A stretch of 9,592 nt of DNA from Hyphomicrobiales bacterium (GTDB lineage: Bacteria > Pseudomonadota > Alphaproteobacteria > Rhizobiales > Xanthobacteraceae). A program made the translations under genes and the position numbers. Position 1 is the first letter of the stretch. Every line of letters starts with the position of its first letter. This document shows, piece by piece, positions 1 to 5,421 of the stretch. The stretch lies in NCBI GenBank assembly GCA_021730825.1, contig JAKFYO010000131.1, forward strand, positions 1 to 9,592. Direction: 5' to 3'. A model generated the notes under the pieces. It saw nothing but the letters and a program-made list of their open reading frames with translations, did no database searches and had not been told where the DNA came from.

Positions 1-1104
1 ATCAAGATCGAGCGGCCGGGGCATGGCGACGAGACCCGCACCTGGGGCCCGCCGTATCTCGAAGGTGCGAGCGGCGAAAATCTTTCCGCCGCTTATTATC
101 ACGCGATCAATCGCGGCAAGCGCTCGGTGCTGGCCGACTTCAAGAACAAGGAAGACGTCGATCTTGTCATCGCGCTGATCAAGGAAGCCGACGTCGTTCT
201 CGAGAATTACAAGGTCGGAGACCTGAAGAAATTCGGCCTCGACTACGAGAGCGTAAAGAAGATCAATCCAAAAGCGATCTACTGCTCCGTCACCGGCTTC
301 GGCCAGGACGGACCTTACGCGAGCCGCCCCGGCTATGACCTCATCATTCAGGCGATGGGCGGCATCATGGACATCACCGGCGAACCGGATCGCGAGCCGA
401 TGCGAACGGGTGTCGCTTACGTCGATGTGTTCACCGGTTGCTATTCCGCGATTGCCATTCAGGCGGCCCTGATCGCGCGTATGAAAACGGGCGAGGGCCA
501 GCACATCGACATGAGCCTGATGGATGTGCAGACGAGTGTGCTCGCCAATCAGGCGCTGAACTATCTCGTCTCCGGCAAGGCGCCGCGTCGCATGGGCAAC
601 GCGCATCCGAATGTCGTGCCCTATCAGGCATTCGAAACGTCGGACGGCTACATGATCATTGCGGTCGGCAATGATGGGCAGTTTGAAAGTTTCTGCGACG
701 TGCTCGGTCTTCCCGAAGTGCGCGACGATCCGCGCTATGCGAGCAACGGCAAGCGCAACGAAAACCGCGCGACGCTTATTCCCGCGCTGATGGGGAAGAC
801 AAAACTACGCACTCGCGATGATCTCCTCGCGGCGCTCGAAAAGGCGAATGTACCGGCAGGGCCGATCCGTTCCATCGACGAGGTATTTGCCGACCCGCAG
901 GTGATCGCCCGCAAGATGCGGATCGACCTCCCCGACGATAGCGCCAAAGCCGGTTCCATCCCCGGCGTTCGCTCGCCGATCACGATGGCTGGAACGCCGC
1001 TTCACTATGACAAGCCGTCGCCCCGCCATGGCGAGAATTCGGACGAAGTGCGTGCCGCGATTAAATCCGGCAAACCGGCATTCCGCGCGTCCCGCGCTAC
1101 TTGA
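1..1104 (+). CDS. CaiB/BaiF family (class III) CoA-transferase, 5'-truncated by window edge
   Basis: The reading frame is open from base 1, so the start lies outside the window; about 30-40 N-terminal residues are probably missing judging from the family. The visible part begins with the family signature IKIERPGHGDETRTWGPP, where a new CoA-transferase normally continues from its first Rossmann strand. It goes on through VVLENYKVGDLKKFGLDY, the SVTGFGQDGPYASRPGYD segment and the GEGQHIDMSLMD segment. The Asp encoded at 523-525 matches the catalytic aspartate that forms the acyl-aspartyl anhydride in formyl-CoA:oxalate CoA-transferase. The C-terminal NVPAGPIRSIDEVFADPQV block is also typical. 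Such enzymes move CoA between carboxylic acids in the cytoplasm, usually as interlocked dimers. The substrate cannot be read from sequence: dicarboxylate or fatty-acid CoA transfer and racemase-type activity are all possible. Family assignment is firm, substrate unknown. Confidence 0.93.
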   Translation: MKIERPGHGDETRTWGPPYLEGASGENLSAAYYHAINRGKRSVLADFKNKEDVDLVIALIKEADVVLENYKVGDLKKFGLDYESVKKINPKAIYCSVTGFGQDGPYASRPGYDLIIQAMGGIMDITGEPDREPMRTGVAYVDVFTGCYSAIAIQAALIARMKTGEGQHIDMSLMDVQTSVLANQALNYLVSGKAPRRMGNAHPNVVPYQAFETSDGYMIIAVGNDGQFESFCDVLGLPEVRDDPRYASNGKRNENRATLIPALMGKTKLRTRDDLLAALEKANVPAGPIRSIDEVFADPQVIARKMRIDLPDDSAKAGSIPGVRSPITMAGTPLHYDKPSPRHGENSDEVRAAIKSGKPAFRASRAT

Positions 1105-1277
1105 ATCGGATTCTCAACTTGAGGTCCGCTTCAGTCAGCGATCTGGCTCAAGCGATTCAAATGATTCAGGATTTCCGGTTCCGGTGAACCTACGTCTCAA
1201 GGCCGCCTGAATCGGATGTTGAAGCTGTACCCGCCTGTGACGAAATCTGTCCGGCGCAGACTTCACCACTAGGCAGA

Positions 1278-1306
1278 TTGAAAGCCGGTGATAACCTGTA
1301 GCTATA
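1278..1306 (+). promoter_or_regulatory. Candidate sigma-70-type promoter for the small secreted-protein pair
   Basis: TTGAAA at 1278-1283 is followed after 17 bases by GCTATA at 1301-1306, which resembles the alphaproteobacterial housekeeping -10. The -10 lies in a perfect 12-base palindrome, TAGCTATAGCTA (1299-1310), which could be an operator or chance. The start codon at 1350 would be about 35 bases downstream of the transcription start. The rest of the 1105-1349 gap shows no other gene or clear terminator. Confidence 0.3.
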
Positions 1307-1349
1307 GCTAGCCTAAGATCGCCTGTGAAACTGCTTATTGGAGGGGATT

Positions 1350-1649
1350 ATGTTTGATTATTCGAACAAAAGTATTTCTGCGCTCCTCGCAATCGGTATT
1401 TGCGCTGCAACAGCCATCATGCTGCGGCCACTTCCAGCAATTGCACAGTCTGGAAAGTTCACACCCGTAAGATCCGAGGGTTACATCACGCGCGAAGAAC
1501 AACAGCTGCGGGCTGAAAGAAATCTGGAACGGCGCCTGAGAGAAAAAGAACGGGAAAAGCATGAGAGAGAAAACTCAACAAACCTGTTCGACAAATTATG
1601 GTTAGAAGGGTTGCGTCAAGGCACAACTACGCCACGCGTCATCCAGTGA
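1350..1649 (+). CDS. Small secreted protein with charged helix (paralogue A)
   Basis: I do not recognise a named family. The 99-residue product has a signal peptide: a short N-region, a hydrophobic stretch at about 9-24, and a probable signal peptidase I site after PAIA (residue 32), predicting a mature periplasmic or secreted protein starting QSGKF. Residues 48-74 are almost only Glu, Arg, Lys, Gln and Leu, as in a single charged alpha-helix or coiled coil. The segment TNLF (77-80) and a short tail follow. I chose the ATG at 1350 rather than upstream TTG because GGAGGG at 1340-1345 sits at ideal distance and the signal peptide then begins normally. The stop overlaps the next gene by GTGA, so the two are probably co-translated. 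G+C looks lower than in flanking genes. Function unknown; a structural or envelope-associated role is only a guess. Confidence 0.72.
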   Translation: MFDYSNKSISALLAIGICAATAIMLRPLPAIAQSGKFTPVRSEGYITREEQQLRAERNLERRLREKEREKHERENSTNLFDKLWLEGLRQGTTTPRVIQ

Positions 1650-1981
1650 GCCGATACTATGAGAGTAGCGCTGGAAAGTTACTGCTAAGCAATTTCGCAA
1701 GCTTAAGGCGCAGTTTTCATCGAACGGCGCTGTCGTTCTGCGTCGGCATCTACGTTGCAACGGCTGTGTTCTTCCATCTATCGCCAGCCGCTGCGCAGTC
1801 CAGCGGTTACACCACATACAGATTGCAGCGGGAAAGAGATGAAGAAAACTTGAGGCTACGCAGCGAAGAAAGGCAGCGGATCGAACGCGACCGGGAGCAA
1901 TTAACGCGCGACCGGGAGCAGCGATGGAGAGATCGCGGCCGGACCAATATGTTTGGTAGAGAAGAGCCAAGGCCGTTCTAA
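1646..1981 (+). CDS. Small secreted protein with charged helix (paralogue B)
   Basis: No known family recognised. With the GTG at 1646, which overlaps the upstream stop as GTGA, the product has 111 residues. An ATG at 1598 in the same frame would add 16 residues but lies deep inside the previous gene and has no clear ribosome site. Residues 28-45 are hydrophobic, and a signal peptidase I site follows SPAAA (residue 50); the N-region of about 27 residues is long for a signal peptide. The mature part starts QSSGYTTY and runs into an Arg/Glu-rich helix (58-97) ending in RDRGRTNMF. It parallels paralogue A: PA-x-A-QS cleavage region, a Gly-Tyr segment, a charged helix, then TN[L/M]F, so the pair looks like an old tandem duplication. 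Fourteen bases (1886-1899) repeat exactly at 1907-1920. Function unknown. Confidence 0.65.
   Translation: MSRYYESSAGKLLLSNFASLRRSFHRTALSFCVGIYVATAVFFHLSPAAAQSSGYTTYRLQRERDEENLRLRSEERQRIERDREQLTRDREQRWRDRGRTNMFGREEPRPF
1886..1920 (+). repeat. Internal 21-base-period direct repeat (one heptad)
   Basis: CGCGACCGGGAGCA occurs at 1886-1899 and again at 1907-1920. The 21-base offset equals seven codons, so the protein repeats RDREQ-xx-RDREQ, followed by a third RDR. This fits growth of a helical segment by heptad duplication. Confidence 0.8.
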
Positions 1982-2002
1982 GCTTCACTACAAGCAGGAG
2001 AT

Positions 2003-2076
2003 TGGTTGGGGGACTAGGATTCGAACCTAGATTGACGGAGTCAGAGTCCGCAGTTCTACCGTTGAACTATCCCCCA
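2003..2076 (-). tRNA. tRNA-Gln (anticodon CUG)
   Basis: On the minus strand a full cloverleaf can be drawn. The 7-bp acceptor stem is TGGGGGA (2076-2070) with TCCCCCA (2013-2007), followed by discriminator A and an encoded CCA (2005-2003). The D-arm contains AGTTCAACGGTAGAAC. The anticodon stem GCGGA/TCCGT has loop CTCTGAC and anticodon CTG (2044-2042). The T-arm is CTAGG-TTCGAAT-CCTAG. Length is 74 nt including CCA, normal for a class I tRNA. It decodes CAG, a common glutamine codon in high-G+C genomes. Its 3' end faces the low-G+C small-gene pair. Confidence 0.97.
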
Positions 2077-2110
2077 ACGAAGTCCTTGATAGCCAAGGTT
2101 TTTTGGCTGG

Positions 2111-2139
2111 GCGCTGGCGGCGGACACCGCCGGAAGCGC
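2111..2139 (-). terminator. Strong hairpin downstream of the YqjE-like gene, possible terminator
   Basis: GCGCT (2111-2115) pairs with AGCGC (2135-2139), and CGGCGG (2118-2123) pairs with CCGCCG (2127-2132) around an ACA loop, with a 2x2 mismatch between the two stems. It lies about 50 bases after the stop at 2188 and before the tRNA. There is no good T-run after it on the minus strand, so termination is uncertain; it could instead belong to the tRNA leader. Confidence 0.35.
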
Positions 2140-2187
2140 GGACCTTCTAGCCGACCCGGCTATGCGCCGCAACCGGCTGGGTTTGCG

Positions 2188-2661
2188 CTATTCGGCAGGC
2201 CCCATGGACGCGCCGGGATCTTCGGTAGATTGCTTGCTCAGAAAGTATCCCGCGGCGACGGCGGCAACCGCGAGAATGGGAAGCGTGCCGCGCACGCCGA
2301 GCGTGCGAACGATCTGGATGCCGGTGAGGAGTGCAGCAGGGTTCTGCCACCACTCGGGGTCTTTGCTTTTTTCGGCTTCGGCTTTCGCCAGGCGAATTTC
2401 AGCGGCCCGCGCCAGCGCGCGGCGTTTCCGGCCGGAGGCAAGAAGTGGGATGAGTGCGAAGAGCGCAACCACGCCGAATACGGCCGCAACCGCACCCCAC
2501 GCATACATCACGCCATAGGTCTGCATGGTCCATAAAAACAGGACGACGATTCCGCATACGAACGCGGCCATGCCCGCGAACGCGAAAATCGCGCCCGCGA
2601 CCATAGCTTTTAAGGTGAGGTCGAGGCTCACCTTAAACTCGTCGAAAAATCCGCCGAACAT
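2188..2661 (-). CDS. YqjE-like / phage-holin-family membrane protein
   Basis: The 157-residue inner-membrane protein has two strong membrane helices (about 20-44 and 52-75), a basic and charged stretch (78-100, SGRKRRALARAAEIRLAKAEAEKSK) likely on the cytoplasmic side, and a third hydrophobic segment near the C-terminus (125-141). This layout and its place directly behind a DUF883/YqjD-like gene match the yqjD-yqjE arrangement of proteobacteria, where the second protein is often labelled phage holin family. There are no other phage genes nearby, so a lytic role is unlikely. The start is supported by GGGGGAGG just upstream and a 22-base gap to the preceding stop, so the two genes form an operon. 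A perfect 11-bp inverted repeat covers codons 9-18. The molecular function is not known; the family name rests on topology and context more than on motifs. Confidence 0.72.
   Translation of the reverse strand: MFGGFFDEFKVSLDLTLKAMVAGAIFAFAGMAAFVCGIVVLFLWTMQTYGVMYAWGAVAAVFGVVALFALIPLLASGRKRRALARAAEIRLAKAEAEKSKDPEWWQNPAALLTGIQIVRTLGVRGTLPILAVAAVAAGYFLSKQSTEDPGASMGPAE
2609..2637 (-). repeat. Perfect 11-bp inverted repeat inside the YqjE-like coding region
   Basis: TTTAAGGTGAG (2609-2619) and CTCACCTTAAA (2627-2637) are exact reverse complements with a 7-base loop. In the mRNA this hairpin spans codons 9-18 and hides an SD-like AAGGTGAG. Confidence 0.8.
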
Positions 2662-2683
2662 GGAGGCCTCCCCCCTCGACCGC

Positions 2684-3022
2684 TTAGCGGCGCCAGATCG
2701 CGCCGATAAGGAAGCCGATGCCGGCAGCCATAGCGAGCGTGGTCACGGGACGCTTGTAAACGGCATCTTCGACCGCGTCGCCGATGGTCGCTGTTACGTC
2801 CTTGACCGCATCGACCGCTTCCTGGCCTTTGCCGCTGGCATCAGAAATTACGCCATCGAGATTTCTGCGCGCGCGGCTGTAGGCAGCGCTGCCGGTCGCG
2901 GAAACGAGCGAAGCAACCTGTTGCGTCAGCTTGGAAACGTCGCCCTTGAGGCTTTCGAATTCGCGGTCGATCGCGTCTTTGGCGTGGGTACCGTTGGTCG
3001 TGGTGCTGGTGGAAGTAGCCAT
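2684..3022 (-). CDS. DUF883 / ElaB-YqjD family tail-anchored protein
   Basis: The 112-residue protein has a Ser/Thr-rich N-terminus, an amphipathic charged middle (about 15-88: AIDREFESLKGDVSKLTQQV and later repeats rich in Ala, Asp and Val) and a C-terminal tail anchor, RPVTTLAMAAGIGFLIGAIWRR (91-112), with the Gly-rich membrane helix and terminal Arg pair of the DUF883 family. In E. coli the homologues YqjD and ElaB sit in the inner membrane, bind ribosomes and are made in stationary phase under RpoS; alphaproteobacteria use EcfG in that role. I chose the ATG at 3022 because AGAGGG lies 8 bases before it and the product then begins like the family; upstream in-frame starts fall in a leader hairpin. 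An EcfG-type promoter lies at 3096-3120. It is followed after 22 bases by the YqjE-like gene. Family assignment is confident; the ribosome role is by homology. Confidence 0.88.
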   Translation of the reverse strand: MATSTSTTTNGTHAKDAIDREFESLKGDVSKLTQQVASLVSATGSAAYSRARRNLDGVISDASGKGQEAVDAVKDVTATIGDAVEDAVYKRPVTTLAMAAGIGFLIGAIWRR

Positions 3023-3046
3023 TGGAAAAGCCCTCTGCATTCTTCC

Positions 3047-3062
3047 GCGCGGCAAGCCGCGC
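3047..3062 (-). other. Leader hairpin upstream of the DUF883 gene
   Basis: GCGCGGC (3047-3053) and GCCGCGC (3056-3062) are exact reverse complements around two A residues; TCC and GGA just outside could extend the stem past one bulged base. It lies in the presumed 5' leader, about 25 bases before the start codon at 3022. Confidence 0.5.
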
Positions 3063-3095
3063 AGGAAAGCGTTGAATCGGAAGAGTTGATGCAGA

Positions 3096-3120
3096 AACGC
3101 AGAGGAACCCGGAAAGTTCC
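3096..3120 (-). promoter_or_regulatory. EcfG-type general-stress promoter for the DUF883/YqjE-like operon
   Basis: On the minus strand GGAAC (3120-3116) is followed after exactly 16 bases (3115-3100) by CGTT (3099-3096). This matches the published EcfG/SigT consensus of alphaproteobacteria, GGAAC-N16/17-CGTT, at all nine positions. Transcription would begin near 3089, giving a leader of about 65 bases. DUF883-type genes are common members of stress regulons, which supports the call. The -35 lies in the arm of the hairpin at 3106-3125. Confidence 0.7.
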
Positions 3121-3125
3121 GGGTT
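3106..3125 (-). terminator. Hairpin directly after the AI-2E permease stop, possible terminator
   Basis: AACCCGGAA (3106-3114) and TTCCGGGTT (3117-3125) are perfect reverse complements. The hairpin abuts the permease stop codon (3126-3128). No long T-run follows, so it may slow or end transcription only partly. It also contains the -35 of the next operon. Confidence 0.5.
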
Positions 3126-4220
3126 TCAGCCCGGAAGCTTCACTTCATCCTTGGTCGCGAACTGATTGATGATCACGATCACGATAATCAAGAGCGGTAC
3201 CGCGAGCAGCGCGCCGAAGGGACCCCAGAGCCACGCCCAGCAGGCAATCGAAAGGAAAATAAAGAGCGGGTTCAGCGTCAGCCGCGCGCCCAGAATTGTC
3301 GGCGTGACGAATTGCCCCTCGACTGTCGACATGCCGACGAAAAACAGCGGCGCGATCAAGGCCTGATAGAAAGAGCCAAACGTCACGAGCCCGACACCCA
3401 GGAGCGTGACGATCATGGTCGCCGGGCCGATATAGGGCACGAAATTCAGCACGAAGGCGAGCGCCCCCCAGACCCACGGGCTTGGCATTCCGATGAAATA
3501 GCAGGCGGTCGCGACGATGATTCCTACCGCTGCGTTGATGCCGGTGACGGTCGCAATATAAGTAGCAAGGCTCGCCTCGACCGCATTCCATATCTTGATC
3601 GCGCGCAGCCGCGACTCGCGCACGCTGCCGAAGCGGACGATGCTTTCCTTGAGCGTGTTGCGGTGTCCGAGGAAGAAGAACAGCGTGCCGAAGAAGATGA
3701 GCAGTTGCCCGACCGCGGGCGTCAGCGAACTGAGCGCCGGCTGCAGCAGGCTCGAGTTGAAATCGAATGCGATGGTTTTGCTTTGCGATGGTGCCGCGCC
3801 CAGTGCTTCGCGAAGCCGATTCCACGCTTCAATCGGCGCGTCGAATATGACGAGCTTCTCGCGCAGGTTGGCGCCGATCTCCGGGGCCCGGCCGATCCAG
3901 TCGCGCACCGGGTCCGCAAGAAAGACAATTCCCGTCGACAGGAGCCCGATCGTGCCAAGCACGAGGAAGGCAGCCGTGCCTGCATGCGGGATGCCGTAGC
4001 GCGAGCCGAAATTCGTAATCGGCGCCAGGATCGTGCCGATCACGAGCGCAAGCGTAATGGGCAGAAAGACGCCGCGGCCATAGCTTAGCAGCGCCGTGAA
4101 CAGGATCAGGAAAATTCCGATCAACGCATACTGCGCGAGCTTGGCGCGTGTGCCGGTGGAGGCGCGTCCTTCAGCTTCGTCGCCCGATTCGCTTGTCTCG
4201 TATGGGGTGCGCTCGTCCAT
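3126..4220 (-). CDS. AI-2E family transporter (PerM/TqsA-like permease)
   Basis: The 364-residue protein has the family layout: a polar, acidic N-terminus (1-26), three membrane helices (about 30-47, 51-68, 79-102), a polar loop, then helices at about 166-185, 222-245, 250-283, 286-300 and 318-351. Motifs in order are FVLNFVPYIGP (256-266), EGQFVTPTILG (301-311), LNPLF (317-321) and GPFGALLAVPL (333-343), all diagnostic of the former UPF0118 family. Named for E. coli TqsA, which exports autoinducer-2, most members have other or unknown substrates, including Na+(Li+)/H+ exchange in some. No luxS or lsr gene is in view, so AI-2 transport is not supported here. ATG at 4220 has AGGA 5 bases ahead. 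Length is normal. A hairpin follows the stop. Confidence 0.93.
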   Translation of the reverse strand: MDERTPYETSESGDEAEGRASTGTRAKLAQYALIGIFLILFTALLSYGRGVFLPITLALVIGTILAPITNFGSRYGIPHAGTAAFLVLGTIGLLSTGIVFLADPVRDWIGRAPEIGANLREKLVIFDAPIEAWNRLREALGAAPSQSKTIAFDFNSSLLQPALSSLTPAVGQLLIFFGTLFFFLGHRNTLKESIVRFGSVRESRLRAIKIWNAVEASLATYIATVTGINAAVGIIVATACYFIGMPSPWVWGALAFVLNFVPYIGPATMIVTLLGVGLVTFGSFYQALIAPLFFVGMSTVEGQFVTPTILGARLTLNPLFIFLSIACWAWLWGPFGALLAVPLLIIVIVIINQFATKDEVKLPG

Positions 4221-4334
4221 TTTTTCCTGTCTTGCCCTAAAGGGCTGGCCTTAAATCTTCAAAGCCGGCCGCGGTTGCATCGTGGCGCAGTGGCGAAAAC
4301 TAGGGAAGGGGTGCCCGAAACGTCATTAACCCGG

Positions 4335-4360
4335 TGAACCAATCGGGGCTTTCGGGCGTT
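4335..4360 (+). promoter_or_regulatory. Weak EcfG-like promoter candidate before the Thivi_2564-type gene
   Basis: TGAAC (4335-4339), a 17-base spacer and CGTT (4357-4360) differ from GGAAC-N16/17-CGTT by one base. An 8-bp inverted repeat, GCCCGAAA (4313-4320) and TTTCGGGC (4350-4357), brackets the -35. The rest of the divergent 4221-4426 gap shows only a small GCCC-TAAA-GGGC hairpin (4234-4245), in the leader of the permease gene. Confidence 0.3.
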
Positions 4361-4413
4361 ATGGCCTTCGGAGCGGTGGTTTCCGGTTACGGGAGCCGCC
4401 GCCTTTGACAAAT

Positions 4414-4418
4414 GGGAG
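4414..4418 (+). promoter_or_regulatory. Ribosome binding site fixing the start at 4427
   Basis: GGGAG lies 8 bases before the ATG at 4427. The in-frame ATG at 4412 has no site at useful distance, since its nearest GGGAG is 16 bases away. Confidence 0.6.
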
Positions 4419-4426
4419 TTGGGCGA

Positions 4427-4600
4427 ATGGGCTTGCTGATCAACATTCTGATCACGTTTCTGGTAATCGTTTTGGTGCTTTATCTCGTCAACCTGCTGCC
4501 GGTCGATGGCCGCGCGAAGCAGATCATCCGCATCGTCGTCATCATCATCGGTATCCTTTATCTCTTGCGCTATTTGATGACAGCGGGGCCGATCCTGTAG
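4427..4600 (+). CDS. Thivi_2564 family small membrane protein
   Basis: This 57-residue protein is almost entirely two membrane helices (about 3-20 and 32-49) joined by the short turn NLLPVDGRAKQII. That turn (LLP-x-DGR-x-KQII) between two hydrophobic helices is what I recall of the Thivi_2564 family of tiny proteobacterial membrane proteins, whose function is unknown. The ATG at 4427, giving MGLLINILI, is preferred over the ATG at 4412 on ribosome-site spacing and on the usual N-terminus of relatives. It is divergent from the AI-2E permease and upstream of the PPOX gene in the same direction, with 76 bases between that contain a hairpin. A one-mismatch EcfG-like promoter lies upstream. I am fairly sure it is a real gene because hydrophobicity and the turn are so well defined; I cannot assign a role. 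Confidence 0.75.
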   Translation: MGLLINILITFLVIVLVLYLVNLLPVDGRAKQIIRIVVIIIGILYLLRYLMTAGPIL

Positions 4601-4633
4601 ACCGCATACCTTTCCTGAACTGATAGGCGTCTC

Positions 4634-4665
4634 CTCCAGGCTGCGCTAAGCTGCGCGGCCTGGAG
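4634..4665 (+). other. Hairpin just before the PPOX ribosome binding site
   Basis: CTCCAGGC (4634-4641) pairs exactly with GCCTGGAG (4658-4665). The loop holds a second GCGC...GCGC stem. The SD GGAGG (4667-4671) starts one base after the hairpin. It could end transcription of the upstream gene (no T-run seen) or affect translation of the next. Confidence 0.45.
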
Positions 4666-4676
4666 CGGAGGCGCTT

Positions 4677-5273
4677 ATGCCTGATTCAATCCTCTATCAC
4701 GAAGCCAATCGCGCGTTGCAGGACACCTTTAAGAGCCGCGGCATTGCCGACCGGCTCGAGGAAAAGCTTGCCCGCACTGAATTCACGCCCGACGACCGCG
4801 CTTTTATCGAAAACGCGTTTCTGTTTTTCCTGGCGACAGCCGATGCGGACGGACGCCCGGACTGTTCGTTCAAGGGCGGCCCGCGCGGCTTTGTTCGGGT
4901 GACGGCTGCGAACGAACTGGTGTTTCCGGACTATGACGGCAACGGCATGTTCAAGAGCCTCGGCAATATCGACGCTAATCCAAATGTGGGGCTGCTCTTT
5001 ATCGATCTGGAAAAGCCGCGACGCCTGCGCGTGAACGGCATGGCAACCGTCAATCGGGATGACCCTTTGCTCGCGCTGACCACCGGCGCCCAGTTGATCG
5101 TACGCGTCAGGGCGAAAGCGATATTCCCGAATTGCCCGCGCTACATTCCAACCATGACATTAGCGAACCCCTCGAAATACACGCCGGTTTCGGGCGCGGC
5201 TCCGGAAGAGCCGGGCTGGAAGACATTCCCCGATTTCAAGGATGTCGTTCATCCTCGCCATCCCACGGCATAA
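4677..5273 (+). CDS. Pyridoxamine 5'-phosphate oxidase-family (FMN-binding) protein
   Basis: The 198-residue cytoplasmic protein has the split beta-barrel FMN fold of the PPOX-related group. After a helical lead (1-40), FIENAFLFFLATADADGRPDCSFKGG (43-68) forms the first strands. GFVRVTAANELVFPDYDGNGMFKSLGNIDANPNVGLLFID (71-110) follows, then RLRVNGMATV (116-125) and a C-terminal IFPNCPRYIPTM (149-160), a block typical of this subgroup. Such proteins bind FMN or F420 as dimers and reduce or detoxify small molecules. It is not the vitamin B6 enzyme PdxH, whose length and substrate residues differ, so a specific reaction should not be assigned. GGAGG at 4667-4671 sits 5 bases before the ATG. It stands alone: the next gene begins about 150 bases later after its own dyad. 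Confidence 0.88.
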   Translation: MPDSILYHEANRALQDTFKSRGIADRLEEKLARTEFTPDDRAFIENAFLFFLATADADGRPDCSFKGGPRGFVRVTAANELVFPDYDGNGMFKSLGNIDANPNVGLLFIDLEKPRRLRVNGMATVNRDDPLLALTTGAQLIVRVRAKAIFPNCPRYIPTMTLANPSKYTPVSGAAPEEPGWKTFPDFKDVVHPRHPTA

Positions 5274-5324
5274 CGCGCGTTTCACCTTCCGCATTGCGGT
5301 AGCGAAGCGTTGATTTGCGCGATG

Positions 5325-5354
5325 ACGTTGCGCTGCCTAGACTGGGCGCAACGT
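5325..5354 (+). promoter_or_regulatory. 9-bp dyad between the PPOX and Ppx/GppA genes
   Basis: ACGTTGCGC (5325-5333) and GCGCAACGT (5346-5354) are exact reverse complements with a 12-base centre, so the arms lie about two helical turns apart. This could be an operator for a dimeric regulator or a weak terminator; no T-run follows. Downstream, GCGCTCCG is repeated at 5381-5388 and 5393-5400. No confident promoter is seen in this gap. Confidence 0.35.
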
Positions 5355-5421
5355 AAAATCAGTAGCCGGAATTCTGTCGAGCGCTCCGCTTTGCGCTCCG
5401 GTTTTCGGGGAAAGGCATGGC

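Noticed and set aside
1268..1280. Partial resemblance to the tRNA-Gln 3' end (ACTAGG, AGATTGA) as an att site
   Set aside because: Only 6-7 base matches in altered order, well within chance; no integrase or island genes.
2002..2535. Open frame beginning MVGGLGFEPRLTESESAVLPLNYPP
   Set aside because: This is the well-known false protein made by translating the antisense of a tRNA gene, followed by antisense of the YqjE-like gene.
2188..2661. Prophage remnant suggested by the holin label
   Set aside because: No other phage gene is nearby, and the gene sits behind a DUF883 gene as in the ordinary chromosomal yqjD-yqjE arrangement.
2525..3169. 214-residue plus-strand open frame across the DUF883 and YqjE-like region
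   Set aside because: It crosses two genes, their promoter and leader on the other strand, and has no recognisable domain.
3312..4088. 258-residue open frame antisense to the AI-2E permease
   Set aside because: Same reason: charged, low-complexity mirror of a hydrophobic coding strand.
3126..4220. Quorum-sensing AI-2 export system
   Set aside because: Only the family name points to AI-2; no luxS, lsr or other signal genes are visible and most family members have other or unknown substrates.
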